Assembly (NCBI GenBank): GCA_947174375.1
Contig: CAMWIS010000109.1
Span: forward strand, 1-5,384
Reading direction: 5' to 3'
DNA length: 5,384 bases
Source: an uncultured Bacteroidales bacterium
GTDB taxonomy: Bacteria; Bacteroidota; Bacteroidia; Bacteroidales; P3
This document shows positions 1 to 5,384 of this stretch, piece after piece. The translations under genes were made by a program, and so were the position numbers. Position 1 is the stretch's first letter; each line of letters opens with the position of its first letter. The notes below the pieces were generated by a model that saw only the letters and a list, made by a program, of their open reading frames with translations, searched no databases and was not told the origin of the DNA.

Positions 1-21
1 GGTTACTACAAGACCGAACCG
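1..21 (+). other. Upstream flank, possible end of a preceding gene
   Basis: These bases are too few to assign. The ClC reading frame is open leftwards to the window edge and encodes GYYKTEP before its first ATG. In the next frame a TGA at 23-25 overlaps that ATG, giving the ATGA arrangement common between co-translated genes, so an upstream gene could end there. Codons in that second frame (ACT, ACA, AGA, CGA) look atypical beside the rest of the window, whereas those in the ClC frame look typical, so the overlap is not proven. Confidence 0.25.
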
Positions 22-1839
22 ATGAAACCCCAATGGAGCGCCCTCAAAGGGCAAGTGCGGGACAAAGTCCTGCCGTGGCTGGAAAAGGCCGAGGCGTGGC
101 CCAAGAGCCACCTCTCGGAGCGCACGTTCCTCATCTGGATGGGCTTGCTGATAGGCGTGGTGAGCGGCTTGGTGGCCGTCCTGCTCAAAAACATGATTTA
201 TTATTTCGGGGCGTACGTGCTCGACGTCTTCGCGGCCGACAGCCGCAACTTCCTGCTGCTCGTCTTCCCGCTCATCGGTATCACGCTCACGTATATCTAC
301 GTCCATTACATCCTCAAAGACAACATCAGCCACGGCGTCAGCCGCGTGCTCTACGCCATCTCCAAGACGGGCGGCTATATGAAACGGAGCCGTATGTACT
401 CCTCGCTCGTGGCCAGTACGCTCACCATCGGCTTCGGTGGCTCGGTGGGGCCGGAAGCCCCGGTCGTGCTGGCGGGGGCGGCCATCGGCTCCAATATCGG
501 GCGGCGGCTCAAGGTCGATTACAAGACGATGGTGCTGCTGATAGCCTGCGGCTCGTCGGGCGCGGTGGCCGGCAGTTTCGGCGCGCCCATCGCCGGCTTC
601 ATCTTCGCGCTGGAGGTGCTCATGATAGACCTCACGATGGGGTCGTTGATGCCGCTGCTCATGGCTTCGCTCGCCGGCACCGTCGTGTCGGCCCTGCTCA
701 TGGGGCGGTCGGCCATGTTCCATTTTGACGTCTCGTCCGACTATGTGCTGCGTGACCTGCCGTTCTACGTCATCTTGGGGCTGCTGTCGGGCCTGGTCTC
801 GCACTATTTCCTCTTTATGACCGAGCGCATCGAGCGTTGGTTCGGCTTCCTCAGAAGCGGCGTCGCGCGCCTGTTCATCGGCGGCGGCCTGCTCTGCGTG
901 CTCGTCTTCCTGTTCCCGCCGCTCTACGGCGAGGGCTTCAACTTCATCGCCGACATCATCCAGGGCGATACCGACCGTCTGCTCAACAATACGTTCCTCT
1001 ACGAATACCGTCATATCACGCTCATCTTCTTGGCCTACGTGCTGTTCATCATGCTCATTAAGGTCGTGGCCATGGCGCTTACCAACGGCAGCGGCGGCGT
1101 GGGCGGCGTGTTCGCGCCCTCCATGTTCGTGGGGGCCTTCCTCGGCCTGTTCATGGCCCATGCGCTCAACGTCTGCTTCCCGGGGCTCAACCTGCCGGAG
1201 GCCAACTTCGCGTTGACGGGCATGGCGGCCGTTATGGCTGGCGTCATGCACGCGCCGCTGACGGCCCTGTTCCTCGTGGCCGAGATTTCGGGCGGCTATA
1301 CGATGTTCGTGCCGCTCATCCTCGTGTCGGTGCTGGCTTATTACATCAACCTGTACTTTAACCCGCATTCCATATATACCAAGAAGCTGGCGGCGAAAGG
1401 CAATCTCATGACGCACAACAAAGATACGGTCGTGTTGTCGTTGTTGGACAAGCAGACGCTCGTGGAGCGGAACTTCGCCACGGTGCGGCCGCAGGATACG
1501 TTGCGGCAGCTCATCACGGCCATCGGCATTTCGTCGCGCAACATCTATCCCGTTACGGACGAAGACAACCGCTATCTGGGCGTCGTGTTCCTCGATGAGG
1601 TCAAGCCGCTCATTTTCCGTGCGGAACTCTACGACAAGATTACGGTCTCCGACGTGATGTTCAAGCCGCAGTGCACGGTGGATATGTCGGAAAGCATGGA
1701 ATCCATCGCGCAGAAGTTCCTGAACGTTACGGACTACAACATCGCGGTGGTGGACGGCGACCGTTACGAGGGCTTCCTGTCGCGGGCCAACGTGTTCTCC
1801 TCTTACCGGCAGAAGGTCAAGGAAATGTCAAGTGATTGA
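22..1839 (+). CDS. ClC-family chloride channel/transporter with C-terminal CBS pair
   Basis: This 605-residue inner-membrane protein moves chloride or a similar anion. Hydrophobic helices run from about residue 36 to 446, followed by a cytoplasmic tail. ClC signatures are present: GSVGPEAP (140-147) holds the gating glutamate E145, GVFAP (362-366) forms part of the anion filter, and Y452 in PHSIY matches the central tyrosine (Y445 of E. coli ClC-ec1). Two CBS domains follow, roughly 477-535 and 542-600, which in this family usually bind adenine nucleotides and tune activity. Two positions differ from E. coli ClC-ec1: V199 stands where the internal proton glutamate E203 would be, and H104 where serine S107 would be. 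Exchanger and passive channel therefore remain open; family membership is certain. ATG 22 leaves about 36 residues before the first helix, enough for the family, so no upstream start is needed. The next gene begins 22 bases after its TGA. Confidence 0.95.
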   Translation: MKPQWSALKGQVRDKVLPWLEKAEAWPKSHLSERTFLIWMGLLIGVVSGLVAVLLKNMIYYFGAYVLDVFAADSRNFLLLVFPLIGITLTYIYVHYILKDNISHGVSRVLYAISKTGGYMKRSRMYSSLVASTLTIGFGGSVGPEAPVVLAGAAIGSNIGRRLKVDYKTMVLLIACGSSGAVAGSFGAPIAGFIFALEVLMIDLTMGSLMPLLMASLAGTVVSALLMGRSAMFHFDVSSDYVLRDLPFYVILGLLSGLVSHYFLFMTERIERWFGFLRSGVARLFIGGGLLCVLVFLFPPLYGEGFNFIADIIQGDTDRLLNNTFLYEYRHITLIFLAYVLFIMLIKVVAMALTNGSGGVGGVFAPSMFVGAFLGLFMAHALNVCFPGLNLPEANFALTGMAAVMAGVMHAPLTALFLVAEISGGYTMFVPLILVSVLAYYINLYFNPHSIYTKKLAAKGNLMTHNKDTVVLSLLDKQTLVERNFATVRPQDTLRQLITAIGISSRNIYPVTDEDNRYLGVVFLDEVKPLIFRAELYDKITVSDVMFKPQCTVDMSESMESIAQKFLNVTDYNIAVVDGDRYEGFLSRANVFSSYRQKVKEMSSD

Positions 1840-1861
1840 AATAAAAAAACAACCAAACGAT
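1840..1861 (+). promoter_or_regulatory. A-rich translation leader of the peptidase gene
   Basis: The 22-base spacer between the ClC stop and the peptidase ATG is strongly A-rich, with a run of seven A, and contains no Shine-Dalgarno-like GGAGG. Bacteroidota commonly start translation from A-rich, SD-less leaders, so this helps fix the start at 1862. I see no Bacteroides-type promoter (TAnnTTTG at -7) within it, which fits read-through transcription from the ClC gene. Confidence 0.5.
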
Positions 1862-4048
1862 ATGAAAAAACGGAATTTGCTGACAGGCGCGGGGCTTTGC
1901 ATGACGGCTCTGCTGATGTGGACGCCTGATGCGGCGGCGCAGACGGCGGACGGACAGGCGCCCAAACATTGGACGGTGGAACAGGCGGTGGCCGACCGTT
2001 CGCTGCGTCCGGAAAGCGTGGGCTTGCTCTATTGGGGCGAGGGAGATCCCGACAACCTGTTTTACAGTTACGACAACAAGGTGCTTTGCTTCAATGTCAG
2101 GAACCAAACCACCGATACGATTCTGACGCTGGCGCATTTCGAAAAGCTCAAGGAACAGTATGCGCCGGGCACCGCGCCGTTGACGGCCTTGCCTAACATC
2201 CTCGCCATCCATCGGAACAACATGGTGCTGTATTACGACCAGGCCTATTATATATGGACTTATGCCGACAACACGGTGCAGTTATATACGTCCATGCCGG
2301 CCGCGGCCACGAATTTCTCCTTCAACCGCATCGACGGCTATTCGGCTTTCACGCAAGACAACAATCTGTATGTCGTCAAAGACGGCGTTAAGTTCGCCGT
2401 GACGAAAGACGAGAATCCGGGCATCGTCAACGGTCAGGTCGTGCACCGCAACGAGTTCGGCATCACGAAAGGGATATTCTGGGATCCGACGGGCGAGAAA
2501 ATCGCGTTCTACCGCATGGACGAAACCATGGTGCGCGAAGCGCCGCTGTTGGGCATGGCGGGAACGGAGGAGACCTTGGAGCCGACGCGTTATCCGGAGG
2601 CCGGCACCACGTCCCACAAAGTCAGCGTGGGCGTTTACGACCTCAATACCTACGACAAGATTTTCCTCAAACCCTGCTTCGATACCAATCCGTATATCAC
2701 GGGCATAACGTGGTCGCCCGACAGCAAAGACATCTATACCGTCCAGTTGGACAGGGCGCAGAAACACCTGGCGGTTTTCTGCCATGACGCCGCCACGGGC
2801 GAGATGAAACGCAAGCTGTTCGAAGAAACGAACCCGATATGGGTGGAACCCGAAAATCCCGTGATTTTCCGACCCGGCCATCCCGACCAAATCATTTGGA
2901 ACAGCGAACGCAACGGCTACAACCATCTCTATCTCTACAACACGCAGGGCAAGTTGCTCAAGGCCATTACGCCTGACAAGGAGGCTTGGGAGGTGAGCGA
3001 AATCGTGGGCTGTTCGTCCGACGGCAAATACATCTATTTCATGGGTACGAAGGATTCGCCCCTGGAACAGAACCTGTACCGCGTGCAAATCGACAACGGC
3101 CGCATCAAACGTCTGACCAAAGAGGCGGGTACGCACCAAATCCGGATGAACCCGACGGGCTCGTGCTTCGTTGATATATACAGCAACTATGACGAGGCGC
3201 GCGTTACGCAGGTCATCGATGCGGAAGGCAATGTGCTCAAAAAACTGTTGGTCAGCAAAGACCCGCTCTCCGGTTATGCCAAGCCCCAAACGCGCGTGTT
3301 CAAGATCAAGGCGGCCGACGGCGTGACCGACCTTTACGCGCGTATGATTCTGCCGCCCGATTTCGATTCCACGCGCCAATATCCGGTTATCGTCTATGTT
3401 TACGGCGGCCCCCACGTGCAGCTGATTACGAACAGCCATTTGGCGGGCAGCCCGCTCACGTTGCAGCATTTCGCGCAGGAGGGCTTCATCGTCTTTACGG
3501 TTGACAGCCGGGGTTCGGCGCACCGTGGCTTCGCGTTCGAGAGCGCGATTCACCGCAACATCGGCACCGTGGAAGTGGCCGACCAGATGAAGGGGATAGA
3601 ATACCTGTATTCCTTGCCTTATGTTGACCGGAACCGCATCGGCGTGGACGGCTGGAGCTACGGCGGCTTCATGACGATGAGCCTCAAGCTGCGCTATCCG
3701 CAGGTGTTCAAGGTGGCGGTGGCCGGCGGCGGCGTCATGAACTGGGCGTGGTACGAAATCATGTACGGCGAGCGGTATATGGAAACGCCGCAGAACAACC
3801 CGGAGGGCTACGAATATGCCAATCTGTTGAATCTGACCGACAGCGTTTCGGGCAAAATCCTGATGATTCACGGCGGCAAGGACGCCACCGTATTGCCCAA
3901 GCACAGCCTCTATTTCATCGACGCGTGCGCGCAGAGCGGCAAGCAGATCGACTTCTTCATGTATCCCAATGCGGCGCACGGCGTGTATGGCCCGGCGCGC
4001 AAGCATTTGGACCGCATGATTTTCGAATACTTCAAAAACAACCTCTAA
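1862..4048 (+). CDS. ptpA: Prolyl tripeptidyl peptidase, secreted serine peptidase family S9 (DPP IV-like)
   Basis: This 728-residue exported peptidase probably removes Xaa-Xaa-Pro tripeptides from peptide N-termini in the periplasm or at the cell surface, feeding peptide use. A Sec signal (MKKR, hydrophobic 6-20, likely cut after PDAAA near 26) is followed by a DPPIV_N beta-propeller (about 95-445) and a C-terminal alpha/beta hydrolase (about 480-728). The triad is S599 in GWSYGG, D674 in HGGKD and H706 in AAHG; Y514 in YVYGGP supplies the oxyanion tyrosine. Y631 and the tyrosine of MYGERY match the proline pocket of DPP IV. E198 in RNEFG and E632 in WYEIMYGERY match E205 and E636 of P. gingivalis PtpA (732 residues), recalled as the tripeptide N-terminus anchors. 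True DPP IV has a Glu-Glu pair where this protein has Asn-Glu, so the tripeptidyl assignment is preferred. ATG 1862 gives a clean signal peptide; a GTG at 1832 inside the ClC gene would spoil it. C13 does not sit in a good lipobox. Confidence 0.9.
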   Translation: MKKRNLLTGAGLCMTALLMWTPDAAAQTADGQAPKHWTVEQAVADRSLRPESVGLLYWGEGDPDNLFYSYDNKVLCFNVRNQTTDTILTLAHFEKLKEQYAPGTAPLTALPNILAIHRNNMVLYYDQAYYIWTYADNTVQLYTSMPAAATNFSFNRIDGYSAFTQDNNLYVVKDGVKFAVTKDENPGIVNGQVVHRNEFGITKGIFWDPTGEKIAFYRMDETMVREAPLLGMAGTEETLEPTRYPEAGTTSHKVSVGVYDLNTYDKIFLKPCFDTNPYITGITWSPDSKDIYTVQLDRAQKHLAVFCHDAATGEMKRKLFEETNPIWVEPENPVIFRPGHPDQIIWNSERNGYNHLYLYNTQGKLLKAITPDKEAWEVSEIVGCSSDGKYIYFMGTKDSPLEQNLYRVQIDNGRIKRLTKEAGTHQIRMNPTGSCFVDIYSNYDEARVTQVIDAEGNVLKKLLVSKDPLSGYAKPQTRVFKIKAADGVTDLYARMILPPDFDSTRQYPVIVYVYGGPHVQLITNSHLAGSPLTLQHFAQEGFIVFTVDSRGSAHRGFAFESAIHRNIGTVEVADQMKGIEYLYSLPYVDRNRIGVDGWSYGGFMTMSLKLRYPQVFKVAVAGGGVMNWAWYEIMYGERYMETPQNNPEGYEYANLLNLTDSVSGKILMIHGGKDATVLPKHSLYFIDACAQSGKQIDFFMYPNAAHGVYGPARKHLDRMIFEYFKNNL

Positions 4049-4059
4049 CGGTTTTGCGG

Positions 4060-5384
4060 ATGGCGTGCGACTTGACGACCGGCCCCGGATGTCCGCAGCG
4101 GCATATCGACATAGCGGACTACCGCTATCCGTTGCCCGAGGAACGTATCGCGCTCTACCCGTCGGCGGAGCGCGACGCTTCCAAACTGCTCGTCTATCGC
4201 GGCGGGGAGGTGCGGGAGAGCCGTTTTTCGCAACTCGGCGACTTTCTGCCGTCCGATACGCTGTTGCTGATGAACGACACCAAGGTCGTGCACGCACGCC
4301 TGGTGTTCCATAAGGGTGCCGACCCGGCGGCGGTTGAGGTGCCGGTGGCCTTGGGGGCGCGGGTCGAGATTTTCTGTCTGGAGCCCCTGCACCCGGCCGA
4401 CATCGCGCAGGCGTTTTCGGCGCGGGGCGCGGTGGAATTTCTATGTCTGATAGGCAATAACAAGAAGTGGAAAGGCGGTGACCTCTGCATGGCGTTTACG
4501 GTGCAGGGGCGGCGCGAGGTGCTGCGGGCCACGCGGCTCGGGGCGCAGGGCGATGCGTTCGCCGTGCGCTTCACCTATGCGGCCGACCTTTCGTTTTCGG
4601 AGGTGTTGGAGGCGTCGGGCAAGGTGCCGTTGCCACCATATATACACCGTCAGGCGGAGGCGTCCGATGCGGGACGCTATCAGACGGTCTTTGCGCGGCA
4701 CGACGGCTCGGTGGCCGCGCCGACGGCGGGGCTGCATTTTACCGAAAACCTGTTGGCGGCCTTGACGGAAAAGGGCGTCACGCAGGCGCGGCTGACGCTG
4801 CACGTCGGCGCGGGCACGTTCAAGCCCGTGAAGGAGGGCGAAATCGGCGGCCATGCGATGCACCGCGAGTATGTCTCGGTGCCTGCGGCCACGGTGGCGG
4901 CACTGCGGGAGGCCGTGGCGGCGGGGCGGCCGGTGGTGCCGGTCGGCACCACGTCCATGCGCAGCCTCGAAAGCCTGTATTGGTGGGGCGTCTCGCTTAT
5001 CGACGCGCCCAAACGGCCGTCCGTCCTTGCGTCCGACGCGGCGGGTCTGTCCGCTGCATCCGGCGGCGACGGGGCCGGGGCGCCGCTGTTCGAGCTGGCG
5101 CAATGGACCCCATACGAAACGTATGGCGGCCGCCTCCCATATCCGCCGGCGCAAGTCCTGTCGGCTTTGAGCGACTACCTGCAGGGCACGGGCGCGGAGG
5201 CCGTGAGCGGCTATACGGCCCTGATGATTGCGCCCGGCTACCCGTTTGCGTTCTGCCGGGGTTTGGTCACGAACTTCCATCAGCCGCAGAGCACGCTGTT
5301 GTTGCTCGTGGCGGCTTTGGTGGGCGACCGCTGGCGGGAGGTGTACGACTACGCGCTGGCGCACGGCTTCCGTTTCCTAAGCTA
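4060..5384 (+). CDS. queA: QueA-like S-adenosylmethionine:tRNA ribosyltransferase-isomerase, long Bacteroidetes form (3' end missing)
   Basis: QueA transfers and isomerises the ribosyl group of S-adenosylmethionine onto preQ1 in tRNA, giving epoxyqueuosine in the cytoplasm. The window holds 441 codons and ends inside the terminal RFLSYGD motif, so probably only about 10-30 residues are missing. Family blocks in order: YPLPEERIA (23-31), MNDTKVVHARL (71-81), PLPPYIHR (190-197), GSVAAPTAGLHFT (216-228), LHVGAGTFKPV (248-258), VGTTSMRSLES (295-305), TNFHQPQSTLL (404-414). It departs from E. coli QueA: CLEP (107-110) and GNNKKWKGG (132-140) replace the usual middle segment, APGY (391-394) replaces YPGF, and about 314-385 carries extra sequence with an Ala/Gly/Ser-rich stretch near 324-342. 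These match the long paralogue I recall from Bacteroides, so queA is a family label rather than proven orthology. ATG 4060 gives about 13 residues more than relatives; the only nearby in-frame alternatives are TTG 4054 and TTG 4072. The gene lies 11 bases after the peptidase stop. Confidence 0.85.
   Translation, partial: MACDLTTGPGCPQRHIDIADYRYPLPEERIALYPSAERDASKLLVYRGGEVRESRFSQLGDFLPSDTLLLMNDTKVVHARLVFHKGADPAAVEVPVALGARVEIFCLEPLHPADIAQAFSARGAVEFLCLIGNNKKWKGGDLCMAFTVQGRREVLRATRLGAQGDAFAVRFTYAADLSFSEVLEASGKVPLPPYIHRQAEASDAGRYQTVFARHDGSVAAPTAGLHFTENLLAALTEKGVTQARLTLHVGAGTFKPVKEGEIGGHAMHREYVSVPAATVAALREAVAAGRPVVPVGTTSMRSLESLYWWGVSLIDAPKRPSVLASDAAGLSAASGGDGAGAPLFELAQWTPYETYGGRLPYPPAQVLSALSDYLQGTGAEAVSGYTALMIAPGYPFAFCRGLVTNFHQPQSTLLLLVAALVGDRWREVYDYALAHGFRFLS
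5110..5126. repeat. Small perfect inverted repeat inside the QueA-like gene
   Basis: CCATACG, a 3-base AAA loop and CGTATGG form a perfect 7-bp hairpin that does not extend further on either side. It is wholly coding (residues around PYETYGG) and lies in the lineage-specific insert. No U tract follows, so it is not a terminator. It may well be chance. Confidence 0.4.

Noticed and set aside
33..728. A 231-codon + strand frame inside the ClC gene
   Set aside because: It is an out-of-frame reading of GC-rich sequence, giving Arg/Ala/His-rich text without motifs, whereas the ClC frame shows conserved signatures throughout.
1832..1861. GTG start at 1832 for the peptidase, overlapping the ClC stop
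   Set aside because: It would add ten polar residues (MIEIKKQPND) ahead of a textbook signal peptide. ATG 1862 has an A-rich leader and a standard MKKR start.
1889..1903. Possible lipoprotein signal at C13 of the peptidase
   Set aside because: The residues before the cysteine are A-G-L, with Leu at -1, which does not fit the lipobox; an ordinary signal peptidase I site near residue 26 fits better.
4049..4059. Terminator or promoter between the peptidase and the QueA-like gene
   Set aside because: Only 11 bases are available, with no hairpin plus T tract and no promoter-like elements.
2282..4297. A 671-codon open frame on the - strand opposite the peptidase gene
   Set aside because: Its codons are in exact register with those of the peptidase, so it stays open simply because that gene avoids TTA, CTA and TCA codons from residue 142 onward; it stops exactly at the TTA codon for L141. 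The translation is rich in Arg, His, Ala and Val and has no recognisable domain.
4441..5364. A 307-codon open frame on the - strand opposite the QueA-like gene
   Set aside because: It is also in codon register with the sense gene and ends at a sense CTA codon. The Arg-rich translation has no family resemblance, and the sense strand carries unmistakable QueA motifs.

Overview
The window reads as ordinary chromosomal sequence from a GC-rich member of the Bacteroidales (Bacteroidota). The Rikenellaceae (Alistipes-like) are my best guess. Three things support this. All three proteins resemble Bacteroides/Porphyromonas forms: a CBS-tailed ClC protein, a homologue of the Porphyromonas gingivalis prolyl tripeptidyl peptidase, and the long QueA-like protein I associate with Bacteroidetes. 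The one clear translation start in a spacer has an A-rich leader and no Shine-Dalgarno. GC content is high for the order. The genus is inference only.

Layout: three genes lie head to tail on the + strand and fill almost the whole window. (1) 22-1839 is a complete ClC-family anion channel or transporter with two C-terminal CBS domains. (2) After a 22-base A-rich spacer, 1862-4048 encodes a secreted serine peptidase of family S9. It keeps the catalytic triad and the two glutamates that define tripeptidyl specificity in P. gingivalis PtpA. (3) After an 11-base spacer, 4060-5384 is a QueA-like S-adenosylmethionine:tRNA ribosyltransferase-isomerase that is cut off by the window end a little short of its C-terminus. 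There is no gene-free stretch over 25 bases. I see no RNA gene, insertion sequence, CRISPR array, phage gene or factor-independent terminator.

The tight spacing suggests one transcription unit, but the products share no obvious pathway: anion transport in the inner membrane, peptide trimming in the periplasm or at the cell surface, and cytoplasmic tRNA modification. I read it as housekeeping or metabolic clustering, not a dedicated system. I found no convincing undescribed system. The points most worth a second look are the residue changes in the ClC ion/proton pathway, the divergent long QueA-like protein with its low-complexity insert, and a marked change in base composition between the peptidase gene and the QueA-like gene.
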